DNA of 64,000 bases from Karstenula rhodostoma CBS 690.94 (taxonomy: Eukaryota; Ascomycota; Dothideomycetes; Pleosporales; Didymosphaeriaceae): the NCBI GenBank assembly GCA_010093485.1, contig MU001493.1, forward strand, positions 1,786,937 through 1,850,936, read 5' to 3'. Under the pieces are notes generated by a model. That model saw only the letters and a list, made by a program, of their open reading frames with translations, ran no database searches and was not told the origin of the DNA. The position numbers and the translations under genes were made by a program. Below, in pieces: positions 13,963 to 25,567 of the stretch; position 1 is the stretch's first letter; every line of letters starts with the position of its first letter.

Positions 13963-15944
13963 TTAAACTTAAGACCCTTTTTTTTAGCTAAAGATTAGTA
14001 ACTATAATATCTATCTTTAGCTCTTTAGATATAGAAAGGTCTATAAAAATTCTAAAAAACTTTTAGATTAGTTATTAAGGTACTAGAATATCCTCTAAAG
14101 TCCTTCTTAAAGGCTAGCTATTAAGATACTAGAATATTCTCTAAAATCCTTATTAAAGACTAGCTATTAGGGTACTAGAATATCTTAGATTTTTTAAACT
14201 ACTTTAAAGACCTACTAATATTAAGTACTTTTAGTAGAATTAACTACTATAAAGGTTAAATCCCTTTTAAATAAAAGTATATATCTATTATAAATATATT
14301 AAAAATAATATATATACCTTTAGTAAATAGGCTTAAAATATAACTAACTACTTACTTATTACTTATATCTTATTTATCTAAATCTATCTCTTAACCTTAT
14401 AGTAAATATTAATTTATATAATATCTTTATTTTAGATAACTTTATTTCCCTATTTATTTTACCTCTAAATAGCTCTATACCTTTTAAACTACTATCTATA
14501 ACTAAGCGTATAAAAATAAAACCTTTAGTACTTAAGTAAATTATTAAAAGGGACTTAATACCTTTTTTTTAGAATTATATTAGAACTTACTTTATAAGCT
14601 ATACTACTTAAGTAATAATAGCCTTTAATTTTAGGAAAAAAGAGCTTAATAATATTTTAAAAATAAATAAACTCTATTATAGTATAACTATAGATAAGAT
14701 ATTATATATACTACCTTAGAATTATTTATATACCCTAATATAAAAATAGATACTAGTAACTAAAGCCTTTAGTATATAACCTTTCTATAAGTTAAAAGAT
14801 CTATCTTCTTAAATTAAACTTTTCCTACTAGAATTAAGTATTTCGCTACCTAAAGGTACTAAAGAATACCTAGCTAATATTAGTAAAATTAAAAAGGAAT
14901 TAGGCCTTTATTAGAGCCCTAAAACTAGAAACTATAAAGAGAAAGTAGATAGCTTTAAAACTAATTTATAAATAGTTAGACTATAAAAGTTAAAAAAAGT
15001 CTCTAAATTATATATATTTTTTACTAATATTAATATAATTATTTTAGACCTAATTATTTTAGATAAAAAGAACTTAAAGACCTTAAACTACTAAGGCCTA
15101 AAGTTTACTACTATTTCTAATATATATATAGGCTATATTAAGGCTAATATAGTTTTATTTATTATAAAGCTATAGTTTATAGCCTTATCCTATTATATAT
15201 ATAAAGTATAGGACTAGTAATAGTAACTAGTCTAATAAAATACTAATCTAAATAATAAAATTAATATTATAATAGACTCCTAAATATAGACTTAAAAGGA
15301 AAATAGTTATCTATAAACTAAAATTAAAAAATTAAAGAAAACTACTAAGACTAAGAATTAATTAATATAGGTAATATTTAATAACTTAAATAGTAATAAT
15401 AGTTTTAAGTTACTTTATTATTTTAGTGCTTCCCCTAATAAGCTAATATATACTATTAAGTATAATACTAAACTAGTTACCCTAAAAATAAATAATTAGT
15501 AAAATATAGACTATTCTACTATAAGTTAATATACTCTATAAGTAAATATCTTTAGTAAACTTTTCTATAAAATACTAAATCTTTACTATATAAAATACTA
15601 AATTTACTAAAATAAATACCTATCCCCTAAAGTTCTAGACCTTAATAAATTTAATAGTAATAATACTTAATTTAAGCTATAGTTTTATTTACTAGAGGTT
15701 AAGATTAAGTCTAATATAGACTACTTTTAGTAAAATACTTCTTAAGAACGCGCTATAGCTATTACTAATTATATTAATATATAGCTAAAAGGCTATACCT
15801 TTAAAATTTTTAATATTTAAAAATAGTAGTAATTAACTATATCTCTTATAGGTCTATATAACTACCTCTAAGCTAAATTTATACTACTAAACTAGAATAT
15901 TAATACCTATACTAACCTCTAGAAGATAATACTTTTTTTATTTA

Positions 15945-16027
15945 TATATTAGTAAAGTATAACGCGCCTTTTTATCCCCCCTACTTTATTAAGTTACCCT
16001 ACCTTATAGTGAATCTCTATAATATAA
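15945..16027 (+). mobile_element. Fragment of the short nested repeat family
   Basis: TATATTAGTAAAGTATAACG, then TATCCCCCCTACTTTATTAA and CTACCTTATAGTGAATCTCT match the 3' part of the short-element family (compare 34,440-34,520 forward and 24,290-24,350 reversed). No clear target duplication was found, so it may be a truncated copy. Confidence 0.6.
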
Positions 16028-18616
16028 CGCTTCTATTTAGAGAAAATATAAATTTATTTATTATATAATATAATATATTTATAAACTAGACTAGGTTTTA
16101 TTCTAATAATTCTAAGAAAATACTTTATAAGAAACTCTATATAAAGCTTACTAACTAGCTTATTTAGAATACTATTAACTCTACTATAGACTATAATAAA
16201 TTCTATACTCTTATCTATAAGTTATATAAAGCCTTTAAGTATAACTATTAAATTAATTATAATTAATTTACTCCTTTTACTCTATATTATTATAAGGAGT
16301 TTTTATTATAAATAGTTACTTTAGCCCTTTATTATACTACTAGACTACCTAAAGATATTATAGTAGAATTAACTCTAAAATACTAATTTACTAAGTCTAG
16401 ATATAGATACTCTAAAAAGTAGTATTATAAAAATTAGGTATATTATAACTACCTCTCTAAGGACTATATTTACTATAATTACTTAGTTAAACCCTATAAT
16501 TAGTATACTATAGCTATTATTATAAAGGTTTAAGAAGAGAATAAAGCTTACTTTTTTTTAAAATTTAGTAATAAATATATCTTTAATAAAAACTCTAAGT
16601 TAGACTTTAAGTTAAAAAACTAAAAGTACTAGTTAACTCTAAGCTAGTATCCCTAATAGAAGTAGTAGATATAGAATTAATTAATCTATAGAAACTAGTA
16701 TTCTACCTAAAGAAGTATTATACTAACCCTAAAAGTATTTAAATTTTTAACTTATTTAAGGAAATACCTTTTATACTTTCTATAATATTCTAAAATAATA
16801 GATATAAGGTTTATATATATAGCCTTATTAATTCTAGTATATTTATATATAATCTTATTACCCTATAGCTAGAGAAAGTACTAAAGTACTAACTTAGTAT
16901 TAAGTTAATATAGCTTAAATACCTAATCCCTCTTAAGAGTTTTATTAGTAAAAAGGCCGCCTTAGTTAATTACTACTTTTAAGTAGTACTTAATATTAAT
17001 AAATACCCTATAACTATATAATTTATTCTATATAAAATAGAAGACTATAACCTTATTATAGAATAAAAACTTTTTAAAAATATTAAAATACTAATTAATT
17101 ATTATAACTAGTACTTAAGATAGCTAGATAATATATTATTATAGGTTATTACTCTACTTATAGTACTATACTACTTACTCCTACTAGTTAATAAAGAACA
17201 CTAGTTTAATACTAACTAATAAAATACTAACTTTAAAAAGGAGAATATTTAACTTTAATAAGTATAATTATTTTATAGGGAGTACTCCCCTATAAAGGAG
17301 TTTAAAATCCCTATAAAGTCTATAATATTATTTATCTCTTTAGTATAGGCTATCCCCTAAAACTATAGTAATTATTAACTACTTTTAGTAGAGTCTATCT
17401 TAAATAAAGACTTTATTATAGTATACTATATATCTTTAAATAAGGATAGTAATAAAGCTAAACTACTAAAGTCTAGAGATAATAGTTAGTAATTAGTTAA
17501 GCCTAATATTAAAGATAATATCTTAGTATATAGATATAGTAATAAATTACTATATAATAATAAAATATTACTAAAGGAATTAACTACCTCTACTAAGCCT
17601 AATTCTACTAGAAACCCTAATAAATAAGCTACTAAAAAACTTTTATAAAAGCTAAAAATTAAACTAAAAGACTATCTAAAAGACTAAATTATTACTACTT
17701 TCTACTCTATAAAGTAGCTTTAATATAAGGAAGATTTATATAAAATAAATAAAATACTATTTAATTTAAAGCTACTACTTTTAGAGAAACCCCCTAAATA
17801 TTAAATACTAATAAGAAAATAGCTTTTTAAAACTAGTATTAATATTTTAATAGTTTATACTATAGTATTTATAGTTAGTATATAAAATATAGTAATTAAC
17901 TTTATTAATTAATATAAGTTACTTAAACTTATAAAAGCTAAGTATTATAAAAAAGAGACTATAGCTAACTCTCTAGAAAAGTTTTAAAAGTAGTTATTTA
18001 TAGAACTTAAAGCTAAACTTCCTTACTATAAATAGGTAAGAATAGATATTTTTTACTTTAATAAATAGAAGGTAAATACCTTACCCCTATAATAAAAAGA
18101 TATTAATTATAATATTATTTTTACTAAGAATATTAGTACTTTAAAGACCTCCCTACTATATCTTATATCCCTTAATAAGCTAGAATTACTATACCTATAT
18201 ATTTAGAATATAGTAAAAAAAAGGTTTATTTTTTTTAGTAATATTAGCTTTACTTTCCCTATTTTATATATAAAGAAGTCTAGAAGGGGGTAGTATCTTT
18301 ATATTAATTATAGAAGGGTTAATAGTATTATTAAAAGGAATATTATTTTTATATTATTACTAGAGAAAACTTTTATATACCTATCTAAAATATATATATT
18401 TACTAAACTAGATCTATAATAGGCCTTTTACTATATATAACTTACTAAATATACCTCTAACCTCTCTATATTTTAAATTTAATATAATAACTTTAAGTAT
18501 AATATTCTTTCTTTTAGTATAACTAATAGACTAGTATTATTCTAATACTTTATTAATATAATTTTACCTAATATAATTAATTTAATTTATATAGTTTATA
18601 TTAATAATATCCTTAT

Positions 18617-19110
18617 ATATATTATAGATAATTACTATAAGGTAGGATAAATCTATAAAGTAAGGGGGATAATAAGATATTATACTTTACTAATATATAG
18701 GAATTAAAAAAGTAGCTAAGGCGCGCCTAGCGTCTATATATAGACTAACTAAAAAGGGGATAGTACTAAGCTAGCTAAAATAGGCTTAGCGCGTACTCAC
18801 TAATATATAAGAAATCTAATAATAGAGAGTTAATAAGGTATTAAAAAGAATAGTTCTTATTAAAACTAAAAGAAAAGAGTATATAAGTAAATACTACTAT
18901 CTATATTACTTCTATACTCTATTAGTTATTAATAGCACTAGAAATATAATTAAAATAGCTATTATTAGTATACTATAAATTCTACTTAATAATACGATAT
19001 TATACTTATATAGTATAGGTATACTAATATAATATCTAGTCCTTAGAATCGATTTAACTAAGGCTAATAATAATAATAATAATAATAATAAGGCTATATA
19101 GGCGTTTTTA
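18617..19110 (-). mobile_element. Short nested element inside Gypsy reverse transcriptase
   Basis: This is an insertion of about 494 bp placed just after the catalytic YINNILI codons. The word ATATCCTTAT occurs at 18,607-18,616 and again at 19,111-19,120. After the second copy the Gypsy frame continues as NILIYSKDL, so the host reading frame proves the insertion. The left 360 bp match the reverse-oriented copy at 24,286 (ACTTTACTAATATATA; GGCTAAAATAGGCTTA-like words). The right end differs and contains a (TAA)n-like run near 19,063-19,090. No coding capacity is visible. Confidence 0.8.
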
Positions 19111-22100
19111 ATATCCTTATTTACTCTAAGGATCTCCTAGAGTATAAGACTTATATATCTAAAGTTATTAAATAGCTAAAAAAGTACTACCTCTATTATA
19201 ATATTAAAAAAAGTAAATTTACTATTTAAGAAGTTAACTTTTTAGACTTTATTATTACTACTAACAGGATCTATAAGAACCCTAAGAAGGAAACTATATT
19301 ATAGAACTAAAAAGAGCCTACTAGTTTCTATACCCTCTAATTCTTTTTAGAATTCTATAACTACTATTAGGCCTACCTTAAAAACTATAGATATATTATT
19401 TAACCCCTTACTAAGCTAATTAAAAAAGGTACCTAGTATAAATTTAAAGAAAAGGAATATACTACTTTTTAAATTATAAAGAACTTTTTTAAATAATTTT
19501 ATTATATAGTACTCCCCCTACTATAAGATATAGATAGAGACTAATACTAGTAATAATATTATTATAGATACTATTTTATAAATATAAGATAATAAAATAT
19601 AGAAATCTTTTAGTTTCTACTTATATAAAATAAAACTAGTAGAGATAAATTATAATATTTATAATAAAAAAATACTTACTATTATAAATAAGTTATATAT
19701 ATAGTAAATATAACTTATTAGCCTAAAGTTAAAAAAGCTATTTACTATTATTATAAACTATTATATACTTAAATACTTCTCTATAAAGTAAGAACTTATA
19801 CTCTACTAGACTTATTAGTTTAAATTATTATTTTAGTATAACTATATAATTATATTTTACCCTAGATCTATAAATATTATAGCTAATATACTATTATAAA
19901 AATAGGAAGAACTAGTTATATAGAAGGTAAAGACTAAGTTAGTTTATATAATATATTTCTTCCCCTAATAATAGGATATTACTAATAATAATACTAATAA
20001 TAAAGACTATAAAATAGTAGTATTAGTTATTATAACTAAGCTAAACTAGTAAAGTAGAGAGGCTAAATTATAAAACTCTCCTATTATACTAGTAAATTAC
20101 CTATTTAAAGTAAATTATATTAATCTAATTTTAGAACTACTTTAAAAAACTATCTTTAAACTAAATAGTAAATATAATATAATACTTTCTAGACTTTTTT
20201 TATATTAAGACTACCTAGTTATCCCTAAAACTAGTTAGTTTTAAATAATTCTTATTAATATAGTTTATTCCTACTAGATAACTATATACTCTAGTACTAA
20301 AAAAACCTATAAACTTATTTAAGAATTATACTATTAGAGCTATATTTATATAGATATTAAATAGTTTATATAAAATTATAAAATCTACTACTAAACTAAG
20401 CCCTTTTATAATAAGAAACTAGGCCTACTTTAATTACTATCTATTCTAGAGGCTATATAGTAAAATATCTTTATAAACTTTAAGAGTTTTCTACTAAACT
20501 AAAAGGGCTTTAATAATATTATAGTTTATATATACTATTTAAGTAAATATACCTTTTTACTACTATATTATAAAATAATTACTATAGAATAGACTACCTC
20601 CCTTTACTACTAATATATTTAAAGGATCTTTAGTATCCTAAAATTTATTATATTAGAGTAAGGGTTATAGTTTACTTCTAATTTTACTAGTAAAATATAT
20701 TACCTTATAGGTATATAGTAGAAATTTATATTTATAAATTATATCTAAATAGGTAGCTAAACTAAAATATATAATAAGTATATTAACTAGTATTTCTATT
20801 TATTTATTAAAACTTTTTAGAATAACTAGTTAAATTTACTCCCTTTAATAGACTAAATATAAGCCTTTTTATTTAATAAATCTACTAGCTTCTCTTTATA
20901 TAAAATTAAATTTAGCTATAAAGTAAAAGTCTTCTAAAACTAGAAAAATAAAATTAGATTACTTAAAGACTTTTTTAATAATATTAGTTTTAAGTAATTT
21001 TATAAGTTTATTACTACTTATCTTAAAGCTATTACTTAGGTCTATAACTAGGCCTATTAGAACCTTATTATAGTATAAAACTTAATAGTAAAATAAGCTA
21101 ATAAATATTACTAACTACCTAACTTTATTATTAGTAATTTTATTTATATTATTCTAAAAGGCTTTTTAATATCACGTTCCTCTATTAAGCTTAATAAGTA
21201 AATATATAGTCTATACTATATTATAGGGATAAAAGGGTTATTCTATAAGTTTAAATTACTATTATATATAAAAGTTTACTTAGTATTTTATATAGATTAT
21301 CTTTAAAAAGCGCCTAATAATCTATTTTCTAAATAATACTAATTATAGAAACTACTAACTAAAGTTAATAATACTTTTAAGTAGGAGGTATTACTTATCT
21401 ATAATAGCTAACTAAGCTAGGGAAAATTCTAATACTAAGTAGTATAGTAAAACTATAACTTAGATAATATATAGTATTTAATATCTAATTTTAAAAATAC
21501 TTTAAAGCTAGTAAATAACTTTTATAATAATAATTCTTAAATAGCTAGGCCCTCTAAGCGCTTAGATATCTAGAAGAAAGCTATCTTTAATAAAATATTT
21601 TTAAATAGTAATTCTAAAGATAATATACCTATTAAAGTAGGTAGTTAATAAAGAGTTATTTAAAAGTAGACTAGTTAGTAGAGTAGCCTAATCTAGATAG
21701 CCTATTTAGTATTTATAAAGTATACTTACCTTATACTTTTTAGTACTATAAAGGATTAAATTTTATATATTAAATATTTTAGGACTTTAACTATAAGTAA
21801 GGAATTTAAGATTTTAAACTAGATTTTAACCTCTTTTTATAGAATTAGGGAACCCTATATAATATATATATAATAGCGTATAGCTAACTACTTAAAAAAA
21901 ATCTAAATAAAAGTATTTTTATATAAGAAATTATAGAGTACTATATAATTATACTAGAATAGAATACTCTAATTTAGTTTATAATTATATAAGTTTAATA
22001 GGAAATTTTTTAATAGTATAACTATTTTATTCTTTCTTTTTTTTTATAGATTTAGGTATTCTTATAGTCTTTAGGAACTATTATAACCCTAGATTATATT

Positions 22101-22113
22101 TAAAGGGGGGTAG

Positions 22114-23840
22114 TATAAGGGTTAATTTAATTTAAGATTAAATCCCCTTATAAAATTTATCTATCTTTAAGCTTAGGCCTTATCTAGTAGCCTATATATA
22201 GATTAGTTAGTAGATTCTATATATCTACTATATAGAGAGCTCCTCTCTAGAACCCTCTCTATTTTAATATTTTAAGTTTAGTAAAGCTAGTATTAGTTAG
22301 TTACCTCTTTATTTATTTATTTAGAATTTTTATTTTACTAAGTTAAGTTTATTTAATTACTATCTTTCCCTAGAACTAGTTATTAAGATTTATTAAAAGC
22401 TACTAATTATAGCTAAATACTAGTTAATTTTATATTATAATCCTTATTACCTTATTCTACTATTAATATAATACTAAGCTTCCTTAGTATTTTATAATTA
22501 AATACTATATACCCCTATTACTATTATTAAATACTAACTCTATATTACTATTATTTCTATTTTTTATTCTTTATTTTTTATTTTTTATTTTTTATCCTTT
22601 ATTCTTTATATATTACCCTATAGACTCTATACTTAAAATTTAAAATAGAATTTAGAACTCTTTTACTATTACTATTACTTATACTTATACTACTATACTA
22701 TATAGGATTTTTTATATTTAGTAGATACTTACCTTATTATTTATTATTTTTATTATAAACTTTTTATCCTTTTTAGTTTTCTTTTTATTATTACTATAAT
22801 AATTCTATATACTCTATATCTTCTATTACTATAGTATATATATATAGTTAATAGTTATTAAGTACTTTATTACTAGCTAGTTTAGCTTATATAGTTTAAG
22901 TACTTCCTTTATACCTATATATATAACTTTAGATTCTAGCTAGCTCTTAACTTCTAAAATATTATAACTATTACCTATTATTACTATTATTATTTAAATA
23001 TCCTTACTATACTTCTCTACTTTATTATAAGTATTAGTTATTATTATTATTATTTCTAAATAGATAGTAGAGAATAGGTATATTACTACCTATATTAGTT
23101 TATTATTAATTAGGTTAATTCTAAGGTAATAGGTAATATATTAGTAAGTCTAATAAGAATTATAAATATTATATTATTAAATAGAATTTATAGTATATTA
23201 AAGATAGGTATTTTAATTATATTCTTATATACTATTAATAATTAGAATATAGGATAGAAGAAAGTAATATAGATAGTAATACCTACTTATATATATTTTT
23301 CTCTTAATTCTAATTTTAATAAAAATTATTCTTTTTAATACTTTATTAACTCTCTATTATTAGATTTCTTATATATTAGTAAATATATACTAAGTCTACT
23401 TTAACTAATTTTATACTAGTTCTATTTTAGATAGCTTAGTATTATACCCTTTTTAGTTAGTCTATATATAGATACTAGATATACCTTAGCCACTTTTTTA
23501 GTCCCTTTATATATTAGTAAGCTACGCCCTTTTTAGTTAGCCTATATATAGATACTAGGTATACCTTAGCCACTTTTTTAGTCCCTTTATATATTAGTAA
23601 AGCGCAACGCCTTATATTATCTACCCCTTTATTAATTTACCCGCCCTTATAGTAATTATATATAATATATATATATATATTAGTAAAGTATAATACCTTA
23701 TATTATCTACCCCTTTATTAATTTACCCGCCCTTATAGTAATTATATATATAATATAAGTTTAGTTTTAATTTATATAGTTTCTTTTATCTATTTAATTC
23801 TAAAAGTATTTACCCTATTTAGTTATATCCTAGCCTTATA
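22114..23840 (+). repeat. 3' LTR of the chromodomain Gypsy, split by an insertion
   Basis: LTR bases are 22,114-22,281 and 23,765-23,840 (168 plus 76 bp). A 1,475-bp element lies between them, with the LTR word AAGTTTAG duplicated at both junctions. The uninterrupted 5' LTR holds that word once, at about 13,879-13,886, which proves the insertion and its polarity. Confidence 0.88.
22282..23756 (+). mobile_element. Short nested element, 1,475-bp copy in the Gypsy 3' LTR
   Basis: The element starts TAAAGCTAGTATTAGTTAG and ends TTATATATATAATAT, flanked by the 8-bp duplication AAGTTTAG (22,274-22,281; 23,757-23,764). It holds a T-rich microsatellite (CTTTATTTTTTATTTTTTAT and similar, about 22,555-22,610) and two internal tandem duplications: an 80-bp period beginning CCCTTTTTAGTTAG (about 23,448 and 23,528) and an approximately 84-bp period beginning TTAGTAAAG (about 23,595 and 23,680). 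No terminal inverted repeat or coding region is visible after RIP. An 8-bp duplication favours a hAT-like non-autonomous element over a solo LTR, but this is inference. Confidence 0.78.
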
Positions 23841-24285
23841 GATTCGAATAAACTATCGCACTTTATTTATATTACTATATTTTTTCTAAGCTAAGATCTT
23901 TTCTATTTTCTTTTTTTATAGTAACTACCTATTAGGGGAGACCTTATAACTAATAATTTCTATTTAATTTACTTCTTAGAATAATTTTATTTCTAATACT
24001 ATAGTATAGGCTCTCTCTAGATCTACTAATACCCTATTAAATTAGATAATATACTTAAGAATAAATTACTAGACCCTAAATAGGGCCTTTTTATTATTAT
24101 AGGTTAATTTTAGTCTAGCTAATATAATATTATTAATAAAAGGTAAAGTATTAGGAAAGTACCTTTAAAGAATTATTAATATAGATCTTTAAAAGACTTC
24201 TAGTAAATTAGTTATCCCTATAGATAGAATATAGTATTTTACTAGACTAATAAATATCTAAAAGGTAGTTATATCTTTAAAAGCT
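23841..24285 (-). mobile_element. Old Gypsy element, fragment 2 (reverse transcriptase core)
   Basis: Read on the minus strand: DITTFQIFISLV, then ITNLLEVFQRSILIIL, then PFINNIILARLKLTYNN. The last is the catalytic region, where DD of PFxDDI has become NN. It follows on from fragment 1 across the nested plus-strand Gypsy: the two halves join at a single GATTC. The upper boundary is the nested short element at 24,286. Confidence 0.8.
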
Positions 24286-25011
24286 ATATTATAGAGATTT
24301 ACTATAAGGTAGGGTAACTTAATAAAGTAGGGGGGATAAAAAGGCGTATTATACTTTACTAATATATAAATAAAGGGGGACTAAAAAAGTGGCTAAGGTA
24401 TACCTAATATCTATATATAGGCTAACTAAAAAGGGTATAGTACTAAGTTAGCTAAAATAGGCTTAGTATATATCTATTAATATATAAGAATTCTAATAAT
24501 AGAGAGTTATTAATAAATAAAAAGGATAGTTCTTATTAAAACTAGAGAAAAGTATATATAGGTAGGTACTACTATCTATATTATTCCCTCTATTCTATAC
24601 TCTATTAGTTATTAATAGCGCGTATATAAAATAACTATTATTAGTATACTATAAAGGAGTTCTAAGTCCTATCTTAAGTCCTAAGCGTAGAGCCTATAGG
24701 GTAATATATAAAGGGTAAAGGACAAAGGATAAAGAATAGAGATAGTAGCTATATAGGGTTAGTATTTAATAATAATAATAGGGGTATATAGTGTTTAATT
24801 ATAAAATACTAAGTATAGGAGCTTAGTATCGCGTTAATAGTAGAATAAAGTAATAAGGATTATAATATAATTAACTAGTATCTAGCTATAATTAGTAGCT
24901 TTTAATAGACCTTAACTAGTTCTAGGGAAAGATAGTAATTAAATAAACTTAACTTAGCTAAGTAAGGATTCTAAATAAATAAATAAAAAGGTAACTAACT
25001 AATACCGGCCT
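24286..25011 (-). mobile_element. Short nested element, 726-bp copy, reverse orientation
   Basis: This is the reverse complement of the 22,282 and 33,229 copies with an internal deletion. Read forward it starts AGGCCGGTATTAGTTAG and ends AATCTCTATAATAT. The target duplication TAAAAGCT lies at 24,278-24,285 and 25,012-25,019. It splits the reverse transcriptase of the old minus-strand Gypsy: the frame runs from LLYIAF on one side to DITTFQ on the other. Its GGCCGG end is less RIP-mutated than in the other copies and helps to show the ancestral terminus. Confidence 0.8.
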
Positions 25012-25282
25012 TAAAAGCTATATATAAGAGAATCTAATTAAACCCTAAAAATAAATTAAATAGTAAATAAATTACTCTATCCCTAATTCTTTCTAAAAAT
25101 TTATTAACTAAAAGTAGTAGATTTATATCTTACTCTAAAACCTTATTATATAGCTAAATATTATTAATTAACTAATACCTTTTATCCTTCTTTAGTATAA
25201 GAAACTAAGGATTTTAATACTAGCTATTATATATTTTAAAAACCTATTAATTAATTTAATTCCTAATTATTTTATATACTAT
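25012..25282 (-). mobile_element. Old Gypsy element, fragment 3 (reverse transcriptase N-terminal part)
   Basis: Read on the minus strand: FLILKKDKRY, then LINNI and YNKVLE, then FLERIRDRVIYLLFNLFLGF. This corresponds to the W-F-x-V-P-K-K-D-x-x-x-R to F-S-G-Y/F-D-Q segment of Gypsy reverse transcriptase. It ends at the ACTAT target duplication (25,278-25,282) of the nested Copia element. Confidence 0.75.
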
Positions 25283-25567
25283 TATTAGATTACGCGTATA
25301 TATTATTATCTATAGTATAGTGTACTTATTATTATAGTAAATTATAGTAATTACTAGTAGTAGTAGATAATAAGTATAAAAGGAGAGACTAGGATATTTT
25401 ATACTATTAGGACTAGTATAGGATACTAAGGCACTATTTAAGGATATATCTTAGCTAGACTTAGAATAATAATTAATTATAATAATTTATATAAAGATAT
25501 ATATATAACTAACCTATCTATATCTATAGTTTATAGTAATCTATTATTATTTATAGTAGATCTAATA
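25283..25567 (+). repeat. 5' LTR of the nested Copia element
   Basis: The 285-bp LTR starts TATTAGATTACGCG and ends ATCTAATA. It is near-identical to 30,528-30,812; visible differences are mostly C/T and G/A. Confidence 0.88.

Larger units (their letters stand above)
13719..23840 (+). mobile_element. Chromodomain Gypsy (Ty3) retrotransposon, RIP-inactivated, nested
   Basis: This is a nearly complete element with 244-bp LTRs (13,719-13,962 and 22,114-22,281 plus 23,765-23,840) and a perfect 5-bp target duplication GATTC (13,714-13,718; 23,841-23,845). A polypurine tract (AAAGGGGGGTAG) lies directly before the 3' LTR. Order on the plus strand: gag-like region; reverse transcriptase (FTKLDL near 18,400; YINNILIY near 18,595, from YxDDILIY); RNase H (FLEFYNYY near 19,345); integrase (LSKYTFLLLY near 20,530; LEQGLQFTSNF near 20,650); and a C-terminal chromodomain-like stretch (YDLDN to RPSKRL, 21,380-21,560). 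Two short elements interrupt it, one in reverse transcriptase and one in the 3' LTR. Confidence 0.9.

Noticed and set aside
22282..23756. Interpretation of the short elements as solo LTRs
   Set aside because: Flanking duplications of 8 bp in several independent copies are longer than the 4-6 bp typical for LTR elements. The idea is kept only as an alternative.
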